Below are positions 10,849-21,313 of a stretch of DNA of 64,000 nucleotides, in pieces. The translations under genes were made by a program, and so were the position numbers. The notes below the pieces were generated by a model. The model was not told the DNA's origin and made no database searches. It saw only the letters and a program-made list of their open reading frames with translations. The first letter of the stretch is position 1; every line of letters starts with the position of its first letter. This stretch comes from Virgibacillus sp. LDC-1 (GTDB lineage: Bacteria > Bacillota > Bacilli > Bacillales > Amphibacillaceae): positions 101,233 through 165,232 of the forward strand of contig NZ_JARUVL010000005.1 of assembly GCF_030137545.1 (NCBI RefSeq), read 5' to 3'.

Positions 10849-11763
10849 CTATCCTCTTCGCTGACGTGCATCTGTAGCTCGTTTTAATGCTTCTCCAACG
10901 TTGCGCACACTTAACATGAGTAATAAAATAAGTGCAGCTGCTGGCATCCAAATCCACCAACGAAATTCAAGTGTTTGCGGATTTGTTGCATAGCTTAATA
11001 ATGTCCCAAGACTAGGAGTACTTTCCGGAAACCCAAAGCCTAAAAAGGAAAGTCCTGATTCTAATCCAATATTAGCCGCTAGATTTAACGTCATATTTAC
11101 AATAATAATGGACGTCAGATTAGGCAGTACTTGTGTAAACATTATTTTCAAATTGGAAGAACCTAGTGTTTTAGAGGCCTGTACATAATCAAGTTCTCTT
11201 TCCTGCAATGCCTTTGAACGAATTAGCCTGGCAATACCCATCCATAGAAAGGCGGTCATAATCAATGAAAACGAGACGATACTATATTTCGGTACCATTG
11301 CTACAAAAACGATAATAATCATTAGAAATGGCAAGATCATAAAGAAATCGAGTATCCGCATTAATACGTTATCGATATGTCCACCAAAATAGCCAGAAAC
11401 GAGACCGAAAATAATTCCAATAAGTCCTGTCATTAATGTAACGAGTATACCAATCGATAATGAGTTTCGCGTGCCTATAATAAGCTGCCCGAATACATCT
11501 CTGCCACCATAATCCGTTCCGAGCCAAAATTCTTCTGATGGCGGTTGATGGATAGAGAATAAATCAACCGATACAATCTCATCCTGATCTAATACATAGG
11601 ATGTACCGAATACAAAAGCTGTAATGGATATTAGAAAAATTAACGATACTAACGCGAGCTTATCACGAACAATTTCACGCCAAACGATAGAGAACCCTGA
11701 GGGACTTTTCGTTACATGCTGTAGTTCCTCTTTGTCTGTCATAACACCAACGTCTTTTCCCAT
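10849..11763 (-). CDS. Oligopeptide ABC transporter permease OppC-type, operon 1
   Basis: 304 residues from the ATG at 11763, chosen because GAGGTGA precedes it at normal spacing; this makes it exactly as long as its paralogue at 23542-24456. It has one N-terminal membrane segment, an external region with FWLGTDYGGRDVFGQ (the OppC signature), then five membrane segments containing the BPD_transp_1 fold and the EAA-type loop (ALQERELDYVQASKTLGSSNLKI region) that docks on the ATPases. It forms the membrane channel with the OppB-type gene five bases upstream-coupled. Confidence 0.9.
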   Translation of the reverse strand: MGKDVGVMTDKEELQHVTKSPSGFSIVWREIVRDKLALVSLIFLISITAFVFGTSYVLDQDEIVSVDLFSIHQPPSEEFWLGTDYGGRDVFGQLIIGTRNSLSIGILVTLMTGLIGIIFGLVSGYFGGHIDNVLMRILDFFMILPFLMIIIVFVAMVPKYSIVSFSLIMTAFLWMGIARLIRSKALQERELDYVQASKTLGSSNLKIMFTQVLPNLTSIIIVNMTLNLAANIGLESGLSFLGFGFPESTPSLGTLLSYATNPQTLEFRWWIWMPAAALILLLMLSVRNVGEALKRATDARQRRG

Positions 11764-11777
11764 TATTATCACCTCAC

Positions 11778-12740
11778 TTATTTAATTCGAATGCGCGGAT
11801 CAACCAAGCTTAAAATAATATCTGATAGCAATGCGCCTAAAATGGAGGCAATTCCAAACAGTAAGACTAGTGATGTTACCACACTGTAGTCACGCATCGT
11901 GATTGATTCCAAAAATAGCTGTCCCATTCCCGGAAAGCTGAAAATGGTTTCAACAAAGACTGTACCACCAATTAACATCGTAATTTCATAGCCAAAAAAT
12001 GCCGCAATCGGTAATAAGGAGTTTCTAAAAATGTGTTTGTTATAAACTCTTGTTTCTGGCGCACCCTTTGCACGTGCAGTATGAATAAAGTCCTTTTGCT
12101 TTGTATCAATAATTTCATTTCTTAAATATTGAACCGTTCCCACTGTTGCGATTAAAGACATGGAAATTGCCGGTAATAACAAGTGGTTAATTTTACTCAG
12201 CACATAAGCAAAGCTTCCCGGTTCCATCCCTGGAGCGACACTTCCTCCTGTCGGAAACCAACCGAAATGAAATCCAAACAACCAAAGCATAACAAGCGCA
12301 AAAATAAATAGTGGCGTTGCAAATCCTAAATACGTATAACCAGTAATAGCTTGGTCAGCTAATGAATCATTATATCTTCCACTTATAATCCCAAGTGGAA
12401 TTGCGATAATATATGTAAAAATTAAAGTTGCTAATGATAACCAGAGCGTATTCATAAGACGCTGCGAAATTAATTCTGTAACAGGCATTTTATATCGAAA
12501 CGATTGTCCAAGATCTCCATGAAGCAAATCATCTACCCATCTTCCATATTGCTGATACCACGGATCATTTAATCCCATTTGTTCTCGTTTTGCCTCGATG
12601 GTGGCTGGATCAATGTTTGGATCAATCAATCCAGATAATGCATCACCAGGCATCATCTTCGCCATGATAAAAATTAAGACACTCAATAAAATAATTTGCG
12701 GAATCATAATTAGTATTCTCCGAACTGAAAACTTCCACAT
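11778..12740 (-). CDS. Oligopeptide ABC transporter permease OppB-type, operon 1
   Basis: 320 residues: an N-terminal membrane anchor (RILIMIPQIILLSVLIFIMAKMMPGD), an extracellular loop and five further membrane segments forming a BPD_transp_1 domain; the EAA loop is in the DFIHTARAKGAPETRVYNKH region and the C-terminus ends LSDIILSLVDPRIRIK, typical of OppB/DppB. It pairs with OppC to form the translocation pore. Six bases separate it from the ATPase gene upstream. Confidence 0.9.
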   Translation of the reverse strand: MWKFSVRRILIMIPQIILLSVLIFIMAKMMPGDALSGLIDPNIDPATIEAKREQMGLNDPWYQQYGRWVDDLLHGDLGQSFRYKMPVTELISQRLMNTLWLSLATLIFTYIIAIPLGIISGRYNDSLADQAITGYTYLGFATPLFIFALVMLWLFGFHFGWFPTGGSVAPGMEPGSFAYVLSKINHLLLPAISMSLIATVGTVQYLRNEIIDTKQKDFIHTARAKGAPETRVYNKHIFRNSLLPIAAFFGYEITMLIGGTVFVETIFSFPGMGQLFLESITMRDYSVVTSLVLLFGIASILGALLSDIILSLVDPRIRIK

Positions 12741-12746
12741 GTTATA

Positions 12747-13679
12747 TCAACCTTTCTCAGGCAAAGCTACCAAATGCGTATCAGACACTGGCTGTAATTG
12801 ATAGGCTAAGCCATCCTTATCAAAGTAATCATTATATGATTGCTCGTATTCCATTCTTACTTCTTCACGGAATTTCACAAGCTCGTCCCGCTTCTTTGGA
12901 TCGATATCAGGAATTGCTGCTACAAGTCGCTTTGTATAGATATGCTGTGGATTCGTAAAAATCTCATCTGTTGTGCCTTCTTCTACAAAACGCCCTTTAT
13001 ACATAATTCCAATTTGATCACACATATGACGGATTACACCAAGGTCGTGTCCGATAAACATATAGGTTAGATCTAACTCTTTTTGAATGTCTTGCATAAA
13101 ATTTAACACCTGTGCTTGTACCGATACATCAAGGGCAGAGACCGGTTCATCGGCAATAATCAGCTTCGGCTTTAATGCAATTGCTCTTGCAATTCCGATT
13201 CGTTGCCGTTGTCCACCTGAAAACTCATGTGGATATTTTAAAATACTTTCTGGACTTAAGCCGACTAATTCCAATAGCTCCTGTACGCGCTTTTTTTCTT
13301 CGCTTTTTGATAGAGATTCGAAATTTCGTAGTGGCTCGGCTACAATATCTCGCACCCGTTTCTTTGGATTTAAAGACGAATATGGATCTTGAAAAATCAT
13401 TTGGACATCTTTACGAAATTCCGACTTTGACTTATGAAGATTCGTAATTTCTTTATCTTGAAATTTTATTTTCCCTGCTGTTATATTGTTTAATCCAATA
13501 ATGGCTCTTCCTGTGGTCGTTTTTCCAGAGCCTGATTCACCAACCAATCCGTACGTTTTCCCTTTTTCCAAGGAGAATGTAACCCCATCAACTGCTTTTA
13601 CATGTCCAACTGTTCTACCAAAGATTCCCCCCTTAATTGGAAAGTGAACCTTTAAATCCTCCACTTCAAGAAATGCCAT
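12747..13679 (-). CDS. Oligopeptide ABC transporter ATPase OppF-type, operon 1
   Basis: 310 residues from the ATG at 13679, selected because AAGGAGG precedes it and because the paralogue in operon 3 is also 310 residues; the frame extends further upstream without a ribosome site. Walker [14 protein letters not shown]-loop [13 protein letters not shown], signature SGGQRQR and Walker B LIIADEPVSALD are intact, followed by the oligopeptide-transporter C-terminal extension. It overlaps the end of the D-type gene by 14 bases, so the two ATPases are translationally coupled and form a heterodimer. Confidence 0.9.
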   Translation of the reverse strand: MAFLEVEDLKVHFPIKGGIFGRTVGHVKAVDGVTFSLEKGKTYGLVGESGSGKTTTGRAIIGLNNITAGKIKFQDKEITNLHKSKSEFRKDVQMIFQDPYSSLNPKKRVRDIVAEPLRNFESLSKSEEKKRVQELLELVGLSPESILKYPHEFSGGQRQRIGIARAIALKPKLIIADEPVSALDVSVQAQVLNFMQDIQKELDLTYMFIGHDLGVIRHMCDQIGIMYKGRFVEEGTTDEIFTNPQHIYTKRLVAAIPDIDPKKRDELVKFREEVRMEYEQSYNDYFDKDGLAYQLQPVSDTHLVALPEKG

Positions 13680-14682
13680 GATGCGCTGCCTCCTTGCTCT
13701 CATCAGGAAAATGAAAATTTTTATAGCATGTACAACGTACAAAATGTCCTGGAGCTACTTCATGCAGCTCAGGGTTTTCCTCATGCTCCGATGCATCAAT
13801 CCATGGAATTCTTGCACTAAAGCGACAGCCTTTGCGAGGTAGCTTTTGCAAGGCAGGAACAATGCCTTGAATAACATGAAGCTTTTCTCCTTCTCGTTCC
13901 GCATTGGGAATGGAGTTAAGCAATGATCTTGTATATGGGTGTAATGGGTGATCAAATAATGTATGCACATCCGCAATTTCTACAATTTGCCCAGCATACA
14001 TAACCGCTACTCGATCGGCCATCTCAGCTACAACACCTAAATCATGCGTAATTAATATAATTCCAGCTTGGCTTCCATCCTTTAATTCTTTTATCAGGTC
14101 TAAAATTTGTGATTGGATCGTAGCATCCAAAGCCGTTGTCGGTTCATCAGCGACAAGTACCTCTGGATCATTTGCAATCGCCATAGCAATGACAACACGC
14201 TGTCTCATGCCTCCAGATAGCTCGTGTGGAAATTGACTAAACGTATGCGCTGCACGCGGTATGCCAACTTTGTTTAACAACTCTATTACTTTTTCTACCC
14301 GTTTTGTTTTCGACATATTTTTATTATGAAGCATTAATACTTCTCCGATTTGCTCTCCAACCTCCATTAACGGATTTAACGCAGTTAATGGGTCCTGAAA
14401 AATCATACCTAAGTCCTTACCACGTAGCTTATTTAATTTTGCTAATGACATGTTTGCTAAGTCTTGATCCTTATATAAAATATTCCCTTCAATTTTTGCT
14501 TTCGTATGTAATCCCATAATTGAAAAAGCTAGTGCGCTTTTCCCACATCCTGATTCTCCAACAATTGCTAATACTTCATTTTTATTTAGGGTCAATGTAA
14601 CGTCATCAACCGCGGCATAATAATCATCCTTGATGCGAAAAGAAGTTTTTAAATGCTGTACTTTCAATAATTCCTCTGTCAA
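13666..14682 (-). CDS. Oligopeptide ABC transporter ATPase OppD-type, operon 1
   Basis: 338 residues, first gene of operon 1. The start is TTG at 14682, seven bases after AAGGAGGA; the paralogue in operon 3 also begins with TTG. Walker [12 protein letters not shown]-loop MIFQDPLTALNP, signature LSGGMRQR and Walker [13 protein letters not shown] are intact. The C-terminal part carries the conserved Cys-rich oligopeptide-ATPase extension (KGCRFSAR...HFVRCTCYK), which binds a 4Fe-4S cluster in some family members; here only part of the Cys pattern is clear. It hydrolyses ATP together with the OppF-type partner. Confidence 0.9.
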   Translation of the reverse strand: MTEELLKVQHLKTSFRIKDDYYAAVDDVTLTLNKNEVLAIVGESGCGKSALAFSIMGLHTKAKIEGNILYKDQDLANMSLAKLNKLRGKDLGMIFQDPLTALNPLMEVGEQIGEVLMLHNKNMSKTKRVEKVIELLNKVGIPRAAHTFSQFPHELSGGMRQRVVIAMAIANDPEVLVADEPTTALDATIQSQILDLIKELKDGSQAGIILITHDLGVVAEMADRVAVMYAGQIVEIADVHTLFDHPLHPYTRSLLNSIPNAEREGEKLHVIQGIVPALQKLPRKGCRFSARIPWIDASEHEENPELHEVAPGHFVRCTCYKNFHFPDESKEAAHHGIS

Positions 14683-14987
14683 TTTAATCCTCCTTTATAT
14701 TACTACTTTAGTCTTTGAACAAATCATCCTATGATAATCTCATCACAGCATGACGTTCAACACATGCACTTTCTATGTATTATAATATTCAAATAATTTA
14801 ACCTAATTATGACTAGGCAATAAATGACAGTAAAAGAAATTGCGTAATAAATTTGTAATATACTAACGATTGTTTAAGAGTATATAATATTTTCTGACTT
14901 ATTACAAGTTTTTTAAAAGTAAATTTATAATATTTTTAGCTATTTTTTTCAAAATAACCACGAAATGTTCTATATTGGAACAAAATT

Positions 14988-15020
14988 AAAAGGGCTCACT
15001 GTCGCAAAATGAGCCCTTTT
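14988..15020 (-). terminator. Terminator of the second opp operon
   Basis: AAAAGGGCTCA pairs with TGAGCCCTTTT (11 bp) around an 11-base loop, two bases after the oppF stop. The rest of 14690-14985 is very AT-rich, should hold the promoter of operon 1, and shows no convincing -35/-10 pair. Confidence 0.85.
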
Positions 15021-15022
15021 GG

Positions 15023-16033
15023 TTATTGTGTTTTGGAAGCTTTTGCATCCTTATTATATGTTTCATTATATAGGTGACAAGCAACCCAATGGTCCTTTTT
15101 ATATTCCTGAAACTCTGGCACTACCTTTCCACATACATCCATGGCAAATGGACATCTTGTACGAAAGCGGCAGCCACTTGGTGGATTAATTGGACTAGGA
15201 ATATCGCCTTCAATAATGATTCGTTCCCGGGTTCTTTCTACCTGTGGATCTGAAACAGGTATCGCGCTTAATAGCGCTTGCGTATATGGATGCAAAGGCT
15301 CTTCATATAGCGCATCACTTGTTGCAATCTCTACCATATTACCTAAATACATTACGCCAACACGATCGCTAATATGCTTTACCATCGATAAGTCATGGGC
15401 AATAAACAAATACGTAAGTCCATGCTCTTTTTGAAGTTTTTTCATAAGGTTTACAACTTGAGCTTGAATTGAAACATCCAGTGCGGAAATTGGTTCATCG
15501 GCAACAATAAAGTCTGGATTCACTGCTAGTGCACGAGCAATACCAATTCGCTGACGCTGCCCACCACTAAATTCATGTGGATAGCGATTACCATGTTCAC
15601 TATTCAAGCCAACGGTTTCTAATAATTCATTCACACGATCAGAACGCTCCTGCTTTGTTTTAGCAAGACCGTGAATATCAATTCCTTCAGCAATAATATC
15701 TTTTACCGTCATCCTTGGATTTAAGGATGCATACGGATCCTGAAAAATCATCTGCATGCTACGATTAAACTTTTTCAATTCCTTTTTTGATTTTTTTGCA
15801 TGGACATTTTCACCTTGGAAATGAACTTCTCCACCAGTAGCTTCGTATAATCTGAGGATTGTTCTACCTGCGGTTGATTTACCACAGCCTGATTCTCCAA
15901 CAAGGCCAAACGTCTCTCCCTTAAAAATATCAAACGTAACGCCATCCACCGCTTTTAATACATTCGTACGGTCAATTTTAAAGTGCTTTTGTAAGTTTTT
16001 AATCTCTAATAGTTTTTCTCTCGCTTCAGCCAT
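15023..16033 (-). CDS. oppF: Oligopeptide ABC transporter ATPase OppF, operon 2
   Basis: 336 residues. Walker [14 protein letters not shown]-loop [13 protein letters not shown], signature SGGQRQR and Walker [13 protein letters not shown], then the oligopeptide-ATPase C-terminus with [12 protein letters not shown] and a further Cys near the end, the Fe-S-type Cys pattern of OppD/DppF proteins. It overlaps oppD by eight bases and ends the A-B-C-D-F operon. Sequence and gene order match the classical Opp system of bacilli better than the flanking D-F-B-C-A operons do. Confidence 0.9.
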   Translation of the reverse strand: MAEAREKLLEIKNLQKHFKIDRTNVLKAVDGVTFDIFKGETFGLVGESGCGKSTAGRTILRLYEATGGEVHFQGENVHAKKSKKELKKFNRSMQMIFQDPYASLNPRMTVKDIIAEGIDIHGLAKTKQERSDRVNELLETVGLNSEHGNRYPHEFSGGQRQRIGIARALAVNPDFIVADEPISALDVSIQAQVVNLMKKLQKEHGLTYLFIAHDLSMVKHISDRVGVMYLGNMVEIATSDALYEEPLHPYTQALLSAIPVSDPQVERTRERIIIEGDIPSPINPPSGCRFRTRCPFAMDVCGKVVPEFQEYKKDHWVACHLYNETYNKDAKASKTQ

Positions 16034-17054
16034 GCGTCTTTGTCCCCCCTACTAAAGCAGATTCCGGTATTTCCACATCAGGAGAACGCTCATCCAAAAG
16101 CCAGCATGCTGTCTTCTGAGTTTCGCTCACATCGGTATAAACAGGCATATGTTCCTGACATACCTTCATCGCAAATGGACAGCGGGTTACAAATGGACAA
16201 CCTTTTGGAGGGTCGGCTAGATCAGGTGGTGATCCTGGAATTGCCTGCAGCTCTTCTTCCTTGCCATCAAGCTTTGGCATAGAGCCTAATAGTCCCCATG
16301 TATATGGATGCTTCGGATTATAAAATATTTCGTCTACATTGCCTGTTTCAACAACTTTCCCGCCATACATTACTGCTACGCGATGTGCAGCATTTGCAAC
16401 AACACCTAGATCATGGGTAATTAAAATAATTGCGGTTCCGGTTTCCTCTTGCAATCCACGCATTAAATCTAGAATTTGTGCTTGAATAGTTACATCTAAC
16501 GCCGTTGTTGGTTCATCAGCAATTAATATCTTCGGATTACAAGCTAGTGCAATAGCGATCATTGCCCGCTGCCGCATTCCTCCTGAATATTGATGTGGAT
16601 ATTGCTTAATTCGCGCTTCTGGATTAGGAATACCAACTAACTTTAATAGCTCTATACCACGTTGGTGTGCCTCGCTTTTTGACATGCGTTGGTGCTTAAT
16701 TAAGCTTTCAGAGATTTGCCTTCCAACGGTCATCGTTGGATTAAGAGACGTCATCGGGTCTTGGAAAATCATGCTTATTTCTTTTCCACGAATATTCTCC
16801 ATTTGCTTTTCGGATTTTTGGGTTAAATCCTCCCCATTAAATATTATACTTCCTCCAGTAAACTTTCCAGGTGGCATTGGAACTAAACGCATTAACGATT
16901 GTGCAGTGACACTTTTTCCAGAGCCAGATTCACCAACAATCGCTAACGTTTCCTTTTCTTTGAGATCAAAGGAAACTCCCCGCACTGCTTTTACTTCTGC
17001 TTTATACGTATCAAATGATACAGACAGGTCTTTAACTTCCAAAATTGTTTTCAT
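16026..17054 (-). CDS. oppD: Oligopeptide ABC transporter ATPase OppD, operon 2
   Basis: 342 residues. Walker [12 protein letters not shown]-loop [12 protein letters not shown], signature YSGGMRQR and Walker [13 protein letters not shown] are intact; the C-terminus has [18 protein letters not shown], the Cys-rich OppD/DppD extension. The gene begins 16 bases after oppC and overlaps oppF. It powers peptide import together with OppF. Confidence 0.9.
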   Translation of the reverse strand: MKTILEVKDLSVSFDTYKAEVKAVRGVSFDLKEKETLAIVGESGSGKSVTAQSLMRLVPMPPGKFTGGSIIFNGEDLTQKSEKQMENIRGKEISMIFQDPMTSLNPTMTVGRQISESLIKHQRMSKSEAHQRGIELLKLVGIPNPEARIKQYPHQYSGGMRQRAMIAIALACNPKILIADEPTTALDVTIQAQILDLMRGLQEETGTAIILITHDLGVVANAAHRVAVMYGGKVVETGNVDEIFYNPKHPYTWGLLGSMPKLDGKEEELQAIPGSPPDLADPPKGCPFVTRCPFAMKVCQEHMPVYTDVSETQKTACWLLDERSPDVEIPESALVGGTKTHG

Positions 17055-17070
17055 TATCGTATCCCTCCCA

Positions 17071-17994
17071 TTACTTACGTTCCTTTGGATCTAGCGCATC
17101 CCTTAAACCATCGCCAACGATATTAAATGCAAGCATCGTTAGACAGATAAAGAGAGCCGGGAAGAAAAGCTGGTATGGATAGTATTGGAAAGATGAAAGT
17201 GCATCAGAGGACATGGTACCCCAACTCGCTTTCGGAGCAGGAACTCCTAGTCCAAGATAGCTCAAGAAGGCTTCTGTAAAGATTGCACTAGGAATGGTCA
17301 ATGTTAGCGTAACAAGAATTGGACCTAGTGTGTTTGGCACGAGATGTCGAAACATTAATCGTGAATTACTCGCACCCAGGGAACGAGAAGCCATTACATA
17401 TTCCTCAGAGCGTAGCTGCATCACTTGTCCGCGTACAATCCTTGCCATATTAATCCATCCGGTAATCGTCATTGCTATAATTAATGTCCAAAGACCTTGC
17501 GGCATGATAACCATCAGTAATATTACAACAAGTAAATAGGGAACACTGTATAAAATATCTGCAATACGCATCATATACTCGTCCACTTTACCACCATAAA
17601 ACCCTGCTACAGCACCCCAAATAACACCAATTACAAGATCGATCAATGATGCCATCAATCCGATAAACAAGGAGATTTTAGCGCCATACCATGTTCTGGC
17701 AAATACATCTCTTCCTAAGTTATCGGTTCCAAACCAATGCTCCGAAGAGGGAGATTGATTTGCATTTATCAAGTCATTTTCACTATAGTTTTGACCCGAT
17801 ATCGGTTCACCAATAAACGACATAATTCCTAGCAAGATAATAACAACGACACCAAATAATGCGAGTTTATTTTTTCTAAACCGCCGCCAAGCATCCTTCC
17901 AATAGGAGGTACTTTCGCCCGCAATTCGTTCAGCATCTTTTCCTTCCACATGTAATGGCTCAAAATCTGCCTGCTGTAGTTTTACTTGCGACAT
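17071..17994 (-). CDS. oppC: Oligopeptide ABC transporter permease OppC, operon 2
   Basis: 307 residues. The cytoplasmic N-terminus is longer than in OppB, followed by one membrane segment, the external HWFGTDNLGRDVFARTWYGA signature of OppC/DppC and five membrane segments; the EAA loop lies near EEYVMASRSLGASNSRLMFRH. Its ATG overlaps the oppB stop (TAATG), indicating translational coupling. Confidence 0.9.
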   Translation of the reverse strand: MSQVKLQQADFEPLHVEGKDAERIAGESTSYWKDAWRRFRKNKLALFGVVVIILLGIMSFIGEPISGQNYSENDLINANQSPSSEHWFGTDNLGRDVFARTWYGAKISLFIGLMASLIDLVIGVIWGAVAGFYGGKVDEYMMRIADILYSVPYLLVVILLMVIMPQGLWTLIIAMTITGWINMARIVRGQVMQLRSEEYVMASRSLGASNSRLMFRHLVPNTLGPILVTLTLTIPSAIFTEAFLSYLGLGVPAPKASWGTMSSDALSSFQYYPYQLFFPALFICLTMLAFNIVGDGLRDALDPKERK

Positions 17995-18929
17995 TATTCT
18001 TTCGCCCCCTTTGATGCTACTTTTATTCGTGGATCAATTAATCCATAAATAAGGTCGACTATGAGAATGGTTACAAGTAGTAAAACACTAAAAAAGACAG
18101 TTGTTCCCATAATGACTGTATAATCGCGATTCGTTACACTTACAACGAATTCATTTCCTAAACCGGGAATGCTGAATATCTTTTCAATTACAAAGCTACC
18201 TGTTAACACAGAAATAACCAATGGCCCCATGTACGAAACAACTGGTAAAATCGCATTTCTGAGCGCATGACGGTAAGTAACAATCCGCTTTCCTAAGCCT
18301 TTCGATTTCGCTGTTTTAATATAATCTGCATGTAGCACCTCAAGCATGCTAGAACGCATCAACCTAGCAATGAAAGCAAGTGGAGTCGAGGCTAATGCAA
18401 CCGCTGGCAAAATCGTATGTGCAAACGATTCAAATCTGGCAATCGGTAGCATCCCTAGTTTAATAGAGAATACGTATTGAAGAATGGTTGCCATAATAAA
18501 GCTCGGTACGGAAATCCCCATTACTGCAAGAACCATTGCTGTATAATCCGGAAACTTATTATGCCACAAGGCGGCAATAACACCTAAAAACACACCAAAG
18601 GCAACAGCAATAAAAATCGCTTCCAGCCCTAAAATTAAAGAGTATGGAAAACTTCTTGCAATGATATCTGTTACCTCTTGTCCATCGTATTTAAAGGATG
18701 GTCCAAAATCCAACTGCACAGCATTAATCAGGTAATCAAAATATTGTTTATACAAGGGATCATTTAATCCGTAAGCTTCGAGCATCTGCTGCTCAATGGC
18801 TGGGGATGTTTTTCTTTCCGAGGTAAATGGCCCCCCCGGAGCAAGCTTCATGAGTAAAAAAGTTATGGTGATGATAAAAAACAAAGAAACTAAAATATAG
18901 CCAAATCGCTTTAATAAATATCTAGCCAT
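17994..18929 (-). CDS. oppB: Oligopeptide ABC transporter permease OppB, operon 2
   Basis: 311 residues: six membrane segments, BPD_transp_1 domain, EAA loop in [20 protein letters not shown] and the family C-terminus LIDPRIKV. It follows oppA after a 330-base spacer that contains two hairpins, and forms the pore with OppC. Confidence 0.9.
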   Translation of the reverse strand: MARYLLKRFGYILVSLFFIITITFLLMKLAPGGPFTSERKTSPAIEQQMLEAYGLNDPLYKQYFDYLINAVQLDFGPSFKYDGQEVTDIIARSFPYSLILGLEAIFIAVAFGVFLGVIAALWHNKFPDYTAMVLAVMGISVPSFIMATILQYVFSIKLGMLPIARFESFAHTILPAVALASTPLAFIARLMRSSMLEVLHADYIKTAKSKGLGKRIVTYRHALRNAILPVVSYMGPLVISVLTGSFVIEKIFSIPGLGNEFVVSVTNRDYTVIMGTTVFFSVLLLVTILIVDLIYGLIDPRIKVASKGAKE

Positions 18930-19018
18930 GTATGAACACCTCCATCATCCTTTCGTCGATCCGCCAAATAATTATTTATCGACATATTTCTGTTTATTTC
19001 ATCAGAATATTTTATCTT

Positions 19019-19054
19019 TTCAAAACAAAAGAGGGGTGACAACAAATCACCCCT
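19019..19054 (-). terminator. Internal hairpin between oppA and oppB (operon 2)
   Basis: AGGGGTGA pairs with TCACCCCT (8 bp, 7-base loop), followed on the minus strand by CTCTTTTGTTTTG. Probably a leaky terminator that lowers oppBCDF relative to oppA. Confidence 0.55.
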
Positions 19055-19223
19055 GAAATACACACTCATTCTGCCACACTCGACATTCAAGGAAGCAAAA
19101 ATTAGTGAATACATAGTTCATTTACCAAAACAACAATTTCACTGGCAGTTCAAGATTTATCAAAGGTGTTTGTTATTCTTGTTGTAGAATAGATTTCTGG
19201 GATCTTGGTTAAAACGGAAGGGA

Positions 19224-19253
19224 AAGTTGAGGAAAGCAATCTTCCCTCAACTT
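19224..19253 (-). terminator. Stem-loop directly after oppA (operon 2)
   Basis: AAGTTGAGG pairs with CCTCAACTT ten bases after the oppA stop; no continuous T-tract follows. More likely a 3' stabiliser of a processed oppA message than a full terminator. Confidence 0.5.
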
Positions 19254-19262
19254 CACCATTCA

Positions 19263-20939
19263 TTATTCTGCTGCGATATAGCCCCACTTGTACTGTACTA
19301 CACCAAGTGGTGATACTTCGACGTTTTTAACCTTTTCATTATGTGTCCATACATTTGTATAGAAATAAATCGGTGCAATTGGAAGTTCTTCCATGAAAAG
19401 ATCTTCTGCTTTATGAAGCAATTCCTCACGAGCGGCTACATCTGTTTCTTCTCTTGTTTGTTGTAAGATTTTTTGGTATTCAGCACTTTCCCAGTTTGTA
19501 TAGTTGTTTCCACCTTTGGATTCAAAGATTTCTAGGAAGTTAATCGCATCATTAAAGTCTGCGATCCAGCCCATACGACCAACTTGGAAATCACCTGCTC
19601 CCATCGAATCTAGGTATACACCCCACTCTTCATTATTAAGCTCCACTTCAACACCAAGATTTTTCTTCCACATATCCTGCACCGCTTGTGCAATTGCAGC
19701 ATGTGCTTCACTTGTGTTATAAGAAAGCTTAACTGTTGGCAGCTTATCTAGGCCTAATTCTTCTAAGCCTTTTTCTAAATACTTTTTCGCTTCTTCTACA
19801 TCATTATCTTTAAAATAGCCTTCTTTATTTTCTGGGAAAATAGAAGGTGGTACAAGTGCCATTGCAGGCTGTTGCTCACCCTTTGTAATGTTCTCCACAA
19901 TTCCTTGACGATTAACTGCTAAGGCAAAGGCTTTACGAATATTTACATTTGTAAATGGCTCTGCTTCCGTGTTAAACGCGTAATAATATACTCCAGCCTT
20001 TGGAGCAATATTTAATTTACCTTCCTGCTTATATGCTGGAATGGCTGCTAATGGAATCGTATCTGTTGGATCTCCCAACCAATCTATTTCACCACTGTCA
20101 TACATTTGCTTTGCAGTATTTTCATCATCGATCATGTACATGTTAATCGTTTCAAGCTTTACTGTATCAGCATCCCAATATTCTGGGTTTTTCTTAAGCA
20201 CGATTTCATCTTTGTGCTTCCATGTATCAAGTAAGAATGGACCATTCGTTACATATTTATCTGATACGTCTTGTGCCCATTTGTTATTTCCTTCTACTAC
20301 TTTATGATTAACTGGAAAATAAGTATAAAATGCTGTTAGCTCTAAAAAGTAAGCAGTTGGTTGATTTAATTCAACTACTAAAGTATGGTCATCTTTTACT
20401 GTGATTCCTACATCATCAAGGGAACCACCATTTTCTTTTGCATCTTGCGCTCCCTTAATTGGGTATAGCTGATAAGCATAATCGGTATCTGCATTAGCAG
20501 GGTCTAATACCCATTTCCATGCAAATTCAAAGTCTTTTGCAGTTACAGGATCGCCATTGGACCATTTCGCATCTTGACGCAACTTAAATGTATACGTTAA
20601 ACCGTCGTCAGACACTTCATTAGACTCAGCGATCGCTGGTTCTACTTTTCCTTCTTGGTTTACACGCATTAAACCTTCAAACACCTGATTCAATACAGCT
20701 CCTGAGGTTGTATCCGTTGCTAAACCTGGATGCAAGGAAGGTGGTTCCTCACGAATATTTACATTAAGTGTTTGATCTGCTGCCAAATCACCACTCGCAC
20801 TATCTCCCTCACTTTGTTCCGCATTCTTGCCATTATCTTTTTCATCTTTATTTGCTTCATCATCTCCGCCACAAGCTGCTAAGAACAAGCTCATCGCAAC
20901 AACCAAGACAAGAAGCAAAGACCATTTTTTCCACTTCAT
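19263..20939 (-). CDS. oppA: Oligopeptide-binding lipoprotein OppA, operon 2
   Basis: 558 residues. The signal peptide ends in lipobox LAAC (Cys23), followed by an acidic Asp/Glu/Asn/Lys linker to about residue 50 and then a SBP_bac_5 domain (LNVNIREEPPSLHPGLATD start, the OppA/DppA hallmark). It is first in the A-B-C-D-F operon with its own promoter 75 bases upstream. It is clearly divergent from the two OppA proteins on either side, so its peptide range is probably different (inference). Confidence 0.92.
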   Translation of the reverse strand: MKWKKWSLLLVLVVAMSLFLAACGGDDEANKDEKDNGKNAEQSEGDSASGDLAADQTLNVNIREEPPSLHPGLATDTTSGAVLNQVFEGLMRVNQEGKVEPAIAESNEVSDDGLTYTFKLRQDAKWSNGDPVTAKDFEFAWKWVLDPANADTDYAYQLYPIKGAQDAKENGGSLDDVGITVKDDHTLVVELNQPTAYFLELTAFYTYFPVNHKVVEGNNKWAQDVSDKYVTNGPFLLDTWKHKDEIVLKKNPEYWDADTVKLETINMYMIDDENTAKQMYDSGEIDWLGDPTDTIPLAAIPAYKQEGKLNIAPKAGVYYYAFNTEAEPFTNVNIRKAFALAVNRQGIVENITKGEQQPAMALVPPSIFPENKEGYFKDNDVEEAKKYLEKGLEELGLDKLPTVKLSYNTSEAHAAIAQAVQDMWKKNLGVEVELNNEEWGVYLDSMGAGDFQVGRMGWIADFNDAINFLEIFESKGGNNYTNWESAEYQKILQQTREETDVAAREELLHKAEDLFMEELPIAPIYFYTNVWTHNEKVKNVEVSPLGVVQYKWGYIAAE

Positions 20940-20983
20940 GAAAAGACCTCCCTAGGTTATTGTTTTATTTTTTTGGTAAACAG

Positions 20984-20998
20984 AATTATCTTTCAATT
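20984..20998 (-). promoter_or_regulatory. Weak CodY-like box downstream of the oppA promoter
   Basis: AATTATCTTTCAATT matches 11 of 15 positions of AATTTTCWGAAAATT and lies just downstream of the predicted transcription start. Weak alone; supported by the better box before operon 3. Confidence 0.25.
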
Positions 20999-21012
20999 TA
21001 CCCATGTCCATT

Positions 21013-21041
21013 ATTATACTACTATTTTTTAAATATTTCAT
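21013..21041 (-). promoter_or_regulatory. Predicted promoter of opp operon 2
   Basis: On the minus strand ATGAAA (-35), 17-base spacer, TATAAT (-10). The block, with its flanks, is recognisably similar to the promoter of operon 3 at 27649-27677, which supports it. Other DNA between 21042 and 21260 is AT-rich without clear features. Confidence 0.55.
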
Positions 21042-21265
21042 CCTATTCTTTCAATTTTTTATATTATTTTTATTGGTAAATTAGTTTTTAATTAAAATTA
21101 TTGGCATTTTTAAGCTATTTTAAGGTCTTTTAGCCTGGTTATTTTATACTTGTTTAGCGCTTTTATAGTTCTAAAGGATTTGTTTTTATTCTGAGAAGAC
21201 AAATTAAATTACGATGAGATATTTCTGTATCTAAATATAAAAAAATTTCATGGTTAAATGCATAA

Positions 21266-21307
21266 AAAAGTGTACGAAGAATGAAATTCATCCTCGTACA
21301 CTTTTAT
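21266..21307 (-). terminator. Terminator of the third opp operon
   Basis: AAAAGTGTACGA pairs with TCGTACACTTTT (12 bp) around a 16-base loop, seven bases after the oppA stop, with an A-run giving the U-tract on the minus strand. Confidence 0.85.
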
Positions 21308-21313
21308 AGCATA

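Noticed and set aside
14888-14902. CodY-like TATTTTCTGACTTAT upstream of opp operon 1
   Set aside because: Only 10 of 15 positions match, which is common by chance in DNA this AT-rich.
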